From Candidatus Susulua stagnicola (GTDB lineage Bacteria > Omnitrophota > Gorgyraeia > Duberdicusellales > 4484-171): a stretch of 36,834 nucleotides of DNA. The stretch covers positions 1 to 36,834 of the forward strand of contig JAVCBZ010000107.1 in the NCBI GenBank assembly GCA_030765735.1, given 5' to 3'. Positions 1-6,373 of this stretch are shown piece by piece (the first letter of the stretch is position 1; each line of letters starts with the position of its first letter). Below the pieces are notes generated by a model that ran no database searches, was not told the origin of the DNA, and was given only the letters and a program-made list of their open reading frames with translations. Made by a program: the position numbers and the translations under genes.

Positions 1-26
1 ACTGCGAAACCAACAAGTAATCCTAG

Positions 27-61
27 TTTTATCCTTTTTCCTTTATCCTTCATCCTTTATC
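27..61. repeat. Heptad microrepeat array (CTTTATC type)
   Basis: Five consecutive 7-bp units in register: TTTTATC, CTTTTTC, CTTTATC, CTTCATC, CTTTATC. It lies just beyond the 3' end of purU. The same heptad recurs on the other side of purU at 1018-1038. A matching opposite-strand array, if there is one, would lie beyond the window edge. Confidence 0.7.
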
Positions 62-85
62 TTTTTGCTATTTGTATGATTAGTA

Positions 86-937
86 TTAGTCGAAGATTAC
101 AGTCTTGTTATTGTAGACTAGTATTTTTCTTTCGAGGTGCCAGCGAAGAGCCTGACTTAATACCACCTTTTCTAGTTCTTGTCCCTTTCTTTTTAAATCT
201 TCCACAGAGTCGCGGTGACTTATTTGGGTAGTATTTTGTTCGATAATTGGGCCAGCATCTAAACTTTTAGTAACGTAGTGGCTGGTAGCACCAATAATTT
301 TTACTCCTCTTTCATAGGCTTGGTTGTAAGGGTTACTTCCAATGAATGCTGGTAAAAATGAATGGTGAATATTAATAATTCTGTTGGGAAATTGATCAAC
401 AAATTGTTTTGTCAATATTTGAGCATAACGAGCTAAAACAATAGTATCAATATTATCTTTTTTAAGCAAAGCAATTTCTTTTTTTTCAACCTTCTCTTTA
501 TTATTAACATTTTTTGGTAAATAAACAAATTTTATGCCAAAATTTTTAGCAATAGCCTTGGTCTTAGTAGTATTTCCAATAATTAAAGCTATTTGACAAT
601 TAAAATAGTTTTCTTTGTATTTTAAGAGAAGGTCGTATAAACAATGAGTTGAATGAGAGGCAAAAATTGCTATTTTGGCTGGAATATCACTAAAATGAAG
701 TTTCCAGTCCATATTGAATTTTTTAGCCAAAGATGATAATTCCTGAGTAAGCTCCTCTTTAGATAATTTAAAGCCATCTAAAGACCACTGGGCCCGCATA
801 AAAAATGTATTAAATTGGGTATCGATATGTTGGTCTGCGTGCTCTATGTTGCCGTTGTTTTGATAAATGAAATTAGTTATGGTGGCAGTAATGCCTTTTT
901 GGTCTGGACAAGAGATAAGTAAGATGGCGGTATTCAT
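86..937 (-). CDS. purU: Formyltetrahydrofolate deformylase PurU
   Basis: PurU hydrolyses 10-formyl-THF to formate and THF in the cytoplasm, supplying formate and balancing the one-carbon pool. The 283-aa product has the usual PurU length and two-part layout. Residues about 1-80 form an ACT regulatory domain (ISCPDQKGITATI start). The rest is a formyltransferase fold with the active-site signature NIHHSFLPAF and a downstream LDAGPIIEQ containing the catalytic aspartate, followed by the D-x-V-E-DL stretch. The Asn-His-Asp triad appears complete. It starts at an ATG and stands alone between two heptad-repeat tracts. A paralogous formyltransferase, purN, lies at 8842-9456, but the N-terminal ACT domain and the HHSFLPAF motif separate the two. 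Function is well supported. Confidence 0.95.
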   Translation of the reverse strand: MNTAILLISCPDQKGITATITNFIYQNNGNIEHADQHIDTQFNTFFMRAQWSLDGFKLSKEELTQELSSLAKKFNMDWKLHFSDIPAKIAIFASHSTHCLYDLLLKYKENYFNCQIALIIGNTTKTKAIAKNFGIKFVYLPKNVNNKEKVEKKEIALLKKDNIDTIVLARYAQILTKQFVDQFPNRIINIHHSFLPAFIGSNPYNQAYERGVKIIGATSHYVTKSLDAGPIIEQNTTQISHRDSVEDLKRKGQELEKVVLSQALRWHLERKILVYNNKTVIFD

Positions 938-949
938 AAGTGCCTAAAA

Positions 950-1038
950 GATAAAGGTAAAAAGTAGAAGGAAAAAGTTGAAGATTCCAATTCAGCAATT
1001 TATTAATTAACTTAAGCCTTTATCCTTTATCTTTTATC
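950..1038. repeat. Inverted pair of heptad arrays between hflC and purU
   Basis: The left array (950-984) reads GATAAAG, GTAAAAA, GTAGAAG, GAAAAAG, TTGAAGA. The right array (1018-1038) reads CTTTATC, CTTTATC, TTTTATC, the reverse complement of the left consensus. The two 7-bp-period arrays face each other across about 33 bp and could form an imperfect hairpin. The right array runs up to the hflC stop codon. Confidence 0.65.
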
Positions 1039-1044
1039 CTTGTT

Positions 1045-2004
1045 TTAAGGAGAGATATCAGTTAAATATTTAAAGTACTCTCCTTCAGTAGTAAGAATAA
1101 TAGTGGTATTTTTGTCTACAGTTGCACTATAGGTTTCTAATGTTTTTAGAAAAGAGAAAAACTCAGAATCTTTACTGTAAGCATCAGCATAGATCTTAGC
1201 GGCCTGGGCATCAGCGTTACCTTTGATTTCTTGAGATTCTTTGTAAGCTAAAGATAAAATTTCCTTTAGTTCTTTTTCAGTTTTTCCTTCAACTTCAGCA
1301 CGGATGCCTCTTCCCTCTGAGCGATATTGTTCAGCAGCTCTTTTTCGTTCAGCGATCATTCGTTCATAGACATTTTGTCTTACTTTTTCAATATAATTAA
1401 CTCTTTTAATTCTTACATCAATAAGTTCAATGCCATAACGAGGACCTAAATCACTTTTTGCTTTTTTTACAATTTCTTCTCTAATTTTCTCTCGACCCAT
1501 TTTTATTGTTGCTAGGACTCCTTCGTTAATAAATTCGTCTTCCTGTCCTATTTTTTCTTTTTCAATTAATTTACGCAATCTGTTTGATGAACGTACAACT
1601 TCAAATGAATCTTGAGCAGTAACTGCATCACGGACAGCAGCATCAATTATACCATCAAGTATTGCATGAGCACCTCTTTCATTGGCAACAGATTTAAAAA
1701 ATTTCAAAGCATCAACTATTTTCCAGCGAGCAGTAGTATCAATCCAAATATATCTTTTATCTTTTGTTGGTATTTCACTAGGATATCCATCCCATTCTAA
1801 TATTCGTTTTTCAAAATAAGTAATTTTTTGAATAAAAGGAATTTTTAAATGCAAGCCAGACAAAGTTATTGGATTACCTATTGGTTGACCAAACTGAGTA
1901 ATTATTGCCTGTTTTCCTTCTTCAACAATATAGAACGGGTTACCAATTAAAATAAGTATTATAATGATAATTGGAATGATGAAGCTTAAATTTTTATTGT
2001 TCAT
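1045..2004 (-). CDS. hflC: HflC-type SPFH membrane protein
   Basis: HflC pairs with HflK in a large membrane-anchored periplasmic assembly that surrounds and modulates FtsH in characterised bacteria. The 319-aa product has one N-terminal membrane anchor (residues about 7-26, very Ile-rich) followed by the SPFH domain (VEEGKQAIITQFGQP). A long charged helical region follows with ERKRAAEQYRSEG and EGKTEKELKEILSLAYKE, typical of HflC. Its start lies inside the end of hflK with an 11-bp overlap, so the two are translated from one message. An FtsH-type gene lies about 4.4 kb away on the opposite strand. The length is normal for the family. Confidence 0.92.
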   Translation of the reverse strand: MNNKNLSFIIPIIIIILILIGNPFYIVEEGKQAIITQFGQPIGNPITLSGLHLKIPFIQKITYFEKRILEWDGYPSEIPTKDKRYIWIDTTARWKIVDALKFFKSVANERGAHAILDGIIDAAVRDAVTAQDSFEVVRSSNRLRKLIEKEKIGQEDEFINEGVLATIKMGREKIREEIVKKAKSDLGPRYGIELIDVRIKRVNYIEKVRQNVYERMIAERKRAAEQYRSEGRGIRAEVEGKTEKELKEILSLAYKESQEIKGNADAQAAKIYADAYSKDSEFFSFLKTLETYSATVDKNTTIILTTEGEYFKYLTDISP

Positions 2005-2989
2005 TTTCTAATTTTAGTAAAGGTAAAATCCCTTTTTCTTTAGGGTCAAGTATATATTTTTTACCAGCATGGGTTAATGTATCTTGCATTTTTTCTAAAT
2101 AAAGACGTCTAAGAGTTATTTCCTTAGCTTGAGCATACTCTGCATATAGAAGAAGAAATCTTTTAGTGTCACCTTGAGCTATATTAATTTTCTCAAGAGC
2201 ATATCCTTCAGCTTCTTTGACTCTTTTAAGTGCTTCACCTTTAGCTTGAGGAATTTTTTGATTGTATACTTCCCAAGCTTGGTTTTTCAATTTTTCTCTT
2301 TCTTGTTTTGCTTGGTTTACTTCATTAAAAGCTGGTTTCACTTGTTCAGGTGGATTAACATCTTGTAATTTAAGTTTAACAATTTGGATTCCAATTTCGT
2401 AAGAATCAAGAATATCTTGCATTTCTTTTTGAGCTTGGTTATTTATATCTATACGTTTAGTGGTAAGAACTTCATTGAAAGCATGATTACCAACAATTCT
2501 ACGTAGTACAGATTCTGATATATCTCTTATTGTTTTGTCAACATTTCGAACATTAAATAGAGCCATGAAAGGATCTTGTATTTTAAATTGTACAATCCAC
2601 TCTAAATCTAAAACGTTCAAATCTCCAGTAAGCATTAAGGATTCATCATCATATGATTTTTGGCTATAAACTGATTTTACACCGCTAGTTCGAGTTCTAA
2701 ACCCAAATTCACTGGTATAGACTTTTTCTACTGGCACTGGGATAGCTTTTTCAATTCCAAAAGGCAATTTGAAATGAAGGCCTGGCGAAGTGGTTTTTAC
2801 AACTTTACCAAAGCGTAGTATTACTCCTACCTCGCTGGGTTGGATAGTATAAAAAGCGCCTTTTAAAATAGAGATAACAACCAAGATGCCGATTATTAAA
2901 GGTAAAGTAGTTTTTTTAGAATTATTAAAGTTGAATTTGTTCTTCAAGCTTCTTATAATTTCTTCAGGGCTTTTTTGTTGAAAATCCAT
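1994..2989 (-). CDS. hflK: HflK-type SPFH membrane protein
   Basis: Partner of HflC in the HflKC complex. The 331-aa product has a short cytoplasmic N-terminus, a membrane segment at residues about 29-48 (TLPLIIGILVVISILKGAF), and the SPFH domain beginning IQPSEVGVILRFGKVV. It continues with the VLDLEWIVQFKIQDP stretch characteristic of HflK and ends in a charged helical domain. It is shorter than proteobacterial HflK (about 420 aa), mainly because the Gly-rich N-terminal region is missing. The ATG at 2989 has no obvious Shine-Dalgarno sequence. It is first in a two-gene unit with hflC. Upstream is repeat-rich sequence, not a gene. Confidence 0.92.
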   Translation of the reverse strand: MDFQQKSPEEIIRSLKNKFNFNNSKKTTLPLIIGILVVISILKGAFYTIQPSEVGVILRFGKVVKTTSPGLHFKLPFGIEKAIPVPVEKVYTSEFGFRTRTSGVKSVYSQKSYDDESLMLTGDLNVLDLEWIVQFKIQDPFMALFNVRNVDKTIRDISESVLRRIVGNHAFNEVLTTKRIDINNQAQKEMQDILDSYEIGIQIVKLKLQDVNPPEQVKPAFNEVNQAKQEREKLKNQAWEVYNQKIPQAKGEALKRVKEAEGYALEKINIAQGDTKRFLLLYAEYAQAKEITLRRLYLEKMQDTLTHAGKKYILDPKEKGILPLLKLENEQ

Positions 2990-3064
2990 ATAAAAAAGTA
3001 TAGCATGTAAAGTGACTTTGGCAAGCTATTTTTTTACTATTATTTTTTGGGGTGAATTAGCTGT

Positions 3065-3107
3065 CCTTATTCCCACATAAGGTAAGATGTCAACAAAAAT
3101 AGATGTC
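3065..3107. repeat. REP-like repeat segment upstream of hflK
   Basis: A 6-bp inverted repeat, CCTTAT-6 nt-ATAAGG, occupies 3065-3082. It is followed at 3087-3107 by ATGTCAACAAAAATAGATGTC, which recurs with two substitutions at 4619-4639 beside the IS30 element. Further on, a GGTTCCTGACACC stretch (about 3130) resembles dispersed REP-type sequences. No coding potential is visible from 2990 to 3190. Confidence 0.5.
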
Positions 3108-3189
3108 CCTACTTAATTATGTCTTAAAAGGTTCCTGACACCGTTTTCCTACTATACTAAGTATCCCGAAGTAGGACGTCTATTATACC

Positions 3190-3209
3190 TAAATAGGTGT
3201 CCCTATTTA
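3190..3209. repeat. Perfect palindrome TAAATAGG-TGTC-CCTATTTA
   Basis: An 8-bp perfect stem with a TGTC loop overlaps the stop codon of the exported GNVGIGT-repeat gene. The same palindrome core is reconstructed when the IS30 element at 4640-5709 is removed, so this is the intact sibling of the IS target. A related GTAGGACGTCT motif just upstream (about 3170) also occurs in the palindrome at 6242-6322. Confidence 0.7.
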
Positions 3210-3995
3210 AATTTTGCTTCCAGTATCTTAATGCGTGTATTTAAATGCTGAATATACACATGCGCCTTTTCTAATTCCTCCAAAATACCCCTTCTATGTG
3301 CTCCAATCTCAAGCATTTCTTGACCATTTTCATCAGTCTCTGTTCTAGGAACGGCCTTGAGGTGTTTATTCTGCCACATATATCCAGCATGCTTTTCAAT
3401 AGATTCCATCTCATAACCTGGCTCAAAGACATAATCAGCGTGGAGCACTCCACCACGTTGATAGATTGAGCCATTTACATCTAATTTGCCGGCAGGACTC
3501 ACCGTTCCGATGCCGACGTTGCCACCATCTCTTTGAAAAATAAGGGGATTGTTACCATAAGCGCTCTGAACTAGAAAATAAGCATTCGCCGGAGTAGCAT
3601 CGTATGTCCGCCTAACTACACCTCGATAATTGTTTCCTTGCCCTAAGGTTAGCAAACTATGCCCTGATGAATTCCCAACAGCGATTGTATTATCCGGTGG
3701 GTTTACACTAGAAATTGTATTTTCACCAACCACCAAACGTAAACTCGGACTCTCCGTCCCGATGCCGACGTTGCCTTCGACTATTAAATCAGCGGGGTCG
3801 GTAATAGTTGTTGCCGCAGAATCATAATAAGTGTCTCCTACAGCCATTTTTTTTGCCCGCATCTCATTATACACCCCAAAAGGGGCGGGATAGTAGGTGG
3901 TTATAGTGATATTTTCGGCAAAAGCGCCGGGGGTTAGGAATTAATAAAAAGAAAACCGAAAGGGGAAGAAGAATAAGAGCTTTTAATTTAGGCAT
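3203..3995 (-). pseudogene. Exported GNVGIGT-repeat, tail-fibre-like protein, frameshifted in the signal peptide
   Basis: The intact frame (3203 to about 3928) encodes ENITITTYYPAP, then two GNVGIGTxSP repeats, an LDVNGS segment and a C-terminal YVFEPGYEMES to coiled-coil tail (ILEELEKAHVYIQHLNTRIK). This layout is shared with large surface or tail-fibre-like proteins. The true start appears to be ATG at 3995, with a good AAGGAG Shine-Dalgarno about 8 nt upstream. From there a hydrophobic signal peptide, MPKLKALILLPLSVFFLL, is read, but in a different frame. The frames meet at a run of five C on the minus strand (3929-3933). With four C the product would read IPNPGAFA-ENITITT, a clean signal peptidase site. 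This is either a one-base homopolymer insertion (mutation or assembly error) or phase variation. The GTG at 3874 is therefore probably not a real start. Confidence 0.75.
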
Positions 3996-4063
3996 CCGGC
4001 AATCTCCTTGACTATTTGGTTTTTTGGGTTCAATCCTGTTACGTTCTCATTTTTGTTTTAGTG

Positions 4064-4324
4064 TTACTTATATGTTAACGGGTATTTTTCCGGACTGGTT
4101 AAAATTTCTGTAGATAAGTCAACATCTAACTTTGGCCAGTATAGATGATGATTGTGGAATAATTTTACAGTAGTTATCGCGGATATTTTGGCATTTTTAA
4201 ACCAAGGATATTTCTTGAAAGGGAGAAAATATTCTTTTTCATTTAATAAAATCCAAAAACCATGTTCAGAAATATTAGTTATCTCTGGTTTTAAGGTGCT
4301 CTTTCCATTTTTTAATAATTTCAT
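4064..4324 (-). CDS. DUF2442-family protein
   Basis: The 86-aa product matches the DUF2442 pattern: an ITNISEHGFWILLNEKEYFLPFKKYPWF core, then KLFHNHHLYWPKLDVDLSTEIL. The motif of an aromatic-flanked WP followed by a D-x-D-x-S/T segment near the C-terminus is typical. Genes of this family usually sit beside a DUF4160 gene, as here, and the pair is often discussed as toxin-antitoxin-like, although a biochemical role is not established. The start ATG at 4324 lies 50 bp inside the upstream DUF4160 gene and is preceded by GAGAGG, so translation is likely coupled. It lies in an accessory patch with an IS30 element and a MntA gene. Confidence 0.8.
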   Translation of the reverse strand: MKLLKNGKSTLKPEITNISEHGFWILLNEKEYFLPFKKYPWFKNAKISAITTVKLFHNHHLYWPKLDVDLSTEILTSPEKYPLTYK

Positions 4325-4523
4325 TTTTATGCCTCTCTACAGTTTTTTGTAAAAAATTTAATTGTTTTTTGGAAAGACCTGAATAATTTGCCAACGCGAT
4401 TAACGGTTCTAACCAAAACTTTGCTTCTCCGTCTGGAGAAATAACATGAATATGAACTCTCGGCTCCTCTTTGGAGAAAAAATAAAATCTATATTTTCCT
4501 TCTCTGAATACTGTAGGACTCAA
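4275..4523 (-). CDS. DUF4160-family protein
   Basis: The 82-aa product follows the DUF4160 pattern: SPTVFREGKYRFYFFSKEEPRVHIHV, with a His-x-His motif, then an acidic and aromatic middle and an NxxGLSKKQLNFLQ-like helix followed by a basic tail. I chose a TTG start at 4523 because a strong GGAGGT lies about 9 nt upstream and no ATG is suitably placed. The last 16 codons overlap the DUF2442 gene in a different frame. The pair is a recurrent two-gene cassette; a toxin-antitoxin role is a hypothesis for the family. The 129 bp upstream to the IS30 element contain only repeat-like sequence. Confidence 0.78.
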   Translation of the reverse strand: MSPTVFREGKYRFYFFSKEEPRVHIHVISPDGEAKFWLEPLIALANYSGLSKKQLNFLQKTVERHKNEIIKKWKEHLKTRDN

Positions 4524-4618
4524 ATTAATCTACCTCCAAACAAATATATTATACCATAATTTTAAATTAAATTGCATCTTTTATTTACGGCTATTTTTTT
4601 ATATTTTTTGAAGGTGGA

Positions 4619-4639
4619 ATGTCAATAAAAATAGGTGTC
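4619..4639. repeat. Left half of the IS-split palindrome / REP-like repeat
   Basis: ATGTCAATAAAAATAGGTGTC closely repeats 3087-3107. It ends in AAATAGG-TGTC immediately before the left inverted repeat of the IS30 element. The other half, TGTC-CCTATTT, is at 5710-5720. Confidence 0.7.
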
Positions 4640-5709
4640 TGGGCAGATTCAAGTTTCTAATGCAACAGTTTATAAAATACTTCATTTGGCGTATAAAAAT
4701 CATGAACCTTTCTGGGTCTATCATTTAACAACTCTTGGACCTCTTTAAGTGTCTTTTTCGATACTTTATTAAAATCTGTACCCTTTGGAAAAAATTGTCT
4801 CACCAATCCATTTGTGTTTTCGTTTGTGCCTCGTTCCCAAGGCGAATGAGGGTGTGCAAAATAAACAGTTATATCAGTCTCTTTTGTGAAAAGCTTATGC
4901 TGTGACATTTCTTGGCCTTGATCATATGTTAGTGTTCTTTTTAATCCATTAGGAAGATTACTAAATTCTTTTGCAAATGCTTTTCTAACAGATTCGGCAT
5001 CTTTAGCCTGTAACTTAACTAAAAGTGTTAAACGAGTTACACGTTCAACTAGTGTACCAATGGCAGATTTGTTCATAGTACCCACCACTAAGTCACCTTC
5101 CCAATGGCCTGGTATAATCCGATCTGCAACATCAGATGGTCTTTCTTCAATACTGAGATAATCCTGTATGGGGCATGATTTCTGACGCTCCTTCTTAGAT
5201 CTGCGGTTTTTATGATGCCTTCTCAGACATAATATAATCTCTTTTTTTAAAATGCTACGTGGCCGAACATAAAGATAGCTATAAATTGATTCATGCGAGA
5301 TGTGCATACTCATATCATTAGGATACAGTATTTTAAGTCGTCTTGCAACTTGTTCTGGAGTCCATCGCTTTTGCACTATGTGATAATGAACAAGCTTAAG
5401 TAATTTTATATTTTTATCAAGTTTTCGTTCTCTTGGATACCGATGTAGTTGCTGTTTTGCATATTCTTGACCATTTAAAGCCCTGTAGTCATTCTTGCAT
5501 GGAGATGAACGCTTAATCTCACGAGAAATAGTGCTTGGAAGTCTGTTCATTGCCGTAGCAATATTCCTGACGCTGGCACACAAAACTAATTGACGACTAA
5601 TTTCCTCACGTTCAGCAAAGGTTAATCTTATATATTTATTCATAAGCAACTCCTTTATCTGCTATTTTAACAGATTTAAAAGTGTTGCGTTAGTGACTTT
5701 AATCTCCAC
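4640..5709 (-). mobile_element. IS30-family insertion sequence, about 1.07 kb
   Basis: The element consists of one transposase gene framed by imperfect terminal inverted repeats. The left end (4641-4671) and right end (5709-5679, read on the minus strand) agree at about 24 of 31 positions, with a common core CTAAYGCAACA. Direct TGTC copies flank it at 4636-4639 and 5710-5713. They equal the loop of the palindrome AAATAGG-TGTC-CCTATTT, so the element appears to have inserted in the palindrome centre and duplicated 4 bp. Insertion into symmetric targets is known for IS30. The exact ends are uncertain by a few bases. Confidence 0.82.
4657..5643 (-). CDS. IS30-family DDE transposase
   Basis: The 328-aa transposase looks intact. 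An N-terminal helix-turn-helix region (LTFAEREEISRQL, then ATAMNRLPSTISREIKRS) recognises the element ends. The C-terminal DDE domain shows GHWEGDLVVG (first Asp), LTYDQGQEM (second Asp) and WERGTNENTNGLVRQFFPKG (catalytic Glu). The length is standard for IS30 family members. I use ATG at 5643, which has AAAGGAG about 7 nt upstream, instead of the TTG two codons earlier. The element lies between the DUF4160 gene and the MntA gene. Confidence 0.93.
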   Translation of the reverse strand: MNKYIRLTFAEREEISRQLVLCASVRNIATAMNRLPSTISREIKRSSPCKNDYRALNGQEYAKQQLHRYPRERKLDKNIKLLKLVHYHIVQKRWTPEQVARRLKILYPNDMSMHISHESIYSYLYVRPRSILKKEIILCLRRHHKNRRSKKERQKSCPIQDYLSIEERPSDVADRIIPGHWEGDLVVGTMNKSAIGTLVERVTRLTLLVKLQAKDAESVRKAFAKEFSNLPNGLKRTLTYDQGQEMSQHKLFTKETDITVYFAHPHSPWERGTNENTNGLVRQFFPKGTDFNKVSKKTLKEVQELLNDRPRKVHDFYTPNEVFYKLLH

Positions 5710-5757
5710 TGTCCCTATTTCGTCCTATTTCCCTCTATTTCCCTCGCGCATCTCTTT
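5710..5757. repeat. Right half of the IS-split palindrome plus CCTATTTCCCT repeats
   Basis: TGTCCCTATTT (5710-5720) completes the palindrome split by the IS30 element. It is followed by three near-copies of (C)CTATTTCSYC (CTATTTCGTC, CTATTTCCCT, CTATTTCCCT) running up to the MntA stop codon. This is the same kind of AGGGAAATAGG sequence seen around other REP-like units in the window. Confidence 0.5.
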
Positions 5758-5761
5758 TCAT
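5735..5761 (-). pseudogene. Remnant of the start of a HepT-like gene
   Basis: An ATG overlaps the MntA stop as ATGA and reads MKRDARGK before a stop. HEPN/DUF86 (HepT) partners of MntA commonly begin MKRD and are usually translationally coupled this way. Here only the first few codons could remain, and the rest is replaced by CCTATTTCCCT repeats. The match is very short, so this is an inference from context. Confidence 0.35.
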
Positions 5762-6045
5762 AAAAGCACTACCTGTTCTTTCAATATTTTTTCTCTAAGA
5801 AGGGGTTTGAGGGTGTCGTATTCTACCAAATCTACTTTGCACCCCACGGCCTCTTCGATTTTTTGTTTAAGCCCTACAAAACCAAGCAGGCTAATATCCG
5901 CCTTAATATCTACCAAAATATCAATGTCACTCTCTTCTCTCATCTCGCCCCGGACACATGAGCCGAAAAGGGCTACTTTTTTAACTTCATAATCCCGTAA
6001 GATTGGGAGAATTTTTCGTTTTATTTCTTCAATATCTTTTTTCAT
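5758..6045 (-). CDS. MntA-type minimal nucleotidyltransferase
   Basis: The 95-aa product is a minimal nucleotidyltransferase. The hallmark is ALFGSCVRGEMREESDIDILVD, with GSxxRG and the paired metal-binding aspartates in SDIDILVD, and a further conserved Asp in KVDLVEYD. In characterised MntA-HepT pairs this enzyme adds AMP to the HEPN RNase HepT and neutralises it. No HepT gene follows here; only a possible MKRD remnant overlaps its stop codon. A strong hairpin lies just upstream of the start. The gene may be an orphaned antitoxin, or it may act on a HEPN protein encoded elsewhere. Confidence 0.88.
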   Translation of the reverse strand: MKKDIEEIKRKILPILRDYEVKKVALFGSCVRGEMREESDIDILVDIKADISLLGFVGLKQKIEEAVGCKVDLVEYDTLKPLLREKILKEQVVLL

Positions 6046-6061
6046 CTTTTCTTTGTTACAA

Positions 6062-6087
6062 CCCGTTGGAGAATTTTCTCTAACGGG
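6062..6087 (-). promoter_or_regulatory. Hairpin in the leader of the nucleotidyltransferase gene
   Basis: CCCGTTGGAGAA-TT-TTCTCTAACGGG forms a 12-bp stem with one wobble pair, ending 17 nt before the start codon of the MntA-like gene. It could be an autoregulatory operator or an RNA hairpin in the leader. It is not followed by a convincing T-tract, so I do not call it a terminator. Confidence 0.45.
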
Positions 6088-6373
6088 GCAAAATTATAAT
6101 TTTCGCTTATCAATTCATATTTACTAGTATATGTTAGGATGATTAAAAAGGCAAGAAAGAATATTGCCAAGTAGTGTCAAGATTTATTCGCAAATTATAA
6201 AGGTTTCTTGACGGGAAGTATTAAACGGGAGAAGTATTAAAGCAGGCGTTCTACTCAGGGACACTCTATTTCTGTGCAAGGGGTATTGTAAGTTTATAGG
6301 GTGTCCCTGAGTAGGACGTCTGCCATGCATAGACAAATCGGAAAATCTATGGTATCGTAAATATGGTGATTGT
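6088..6373. other. Gene-free interval between the MntA gene and ftsH
   Basis: No open frame here looks real. It contains a direct repeat GAAGTATTAAA (6215-6225 and 6231-6241) and the palindrome at 6242-6322. The ftsH Shine-Dalgarno GGTGAT lies near 6364. A TTGACG at 6208-6213 is not followed by a correctly spaced -10 box, so I could not place the ftsH promoter. Confidence 0.5.
6242..6322. repeat. REP-like long imperfect palindrome
   Basis: The left arm GCAGGCGTTCTACTCAGGG continues ACACTCTAT. The right arm is its near-perfect reverse complement (ATAGGGTGTCCCTGAGTAGGACGTCTGC); about 26 of 30 positions pair. The loop is about 20 nt. The GTAGGACGTCT end is shared with 3171-3181, and the GGTGTCCCT core with 3196-3204, which indicates a dispersed family. 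Confidence 0.7.

Noticed and set aside
3271..3474. A 67-codon minus-strand frame within the exported repeat-protein gene
   Set aside because: It is out of frame with the recognisable GNVGIGT/coiled-coil protein and has no homology-like motif.
6208..6240. TTGACG with TATTAA as the ftsH promoter
   Set aside because: The spacer would be 21 nt, too long for a sigma70-type promoter.
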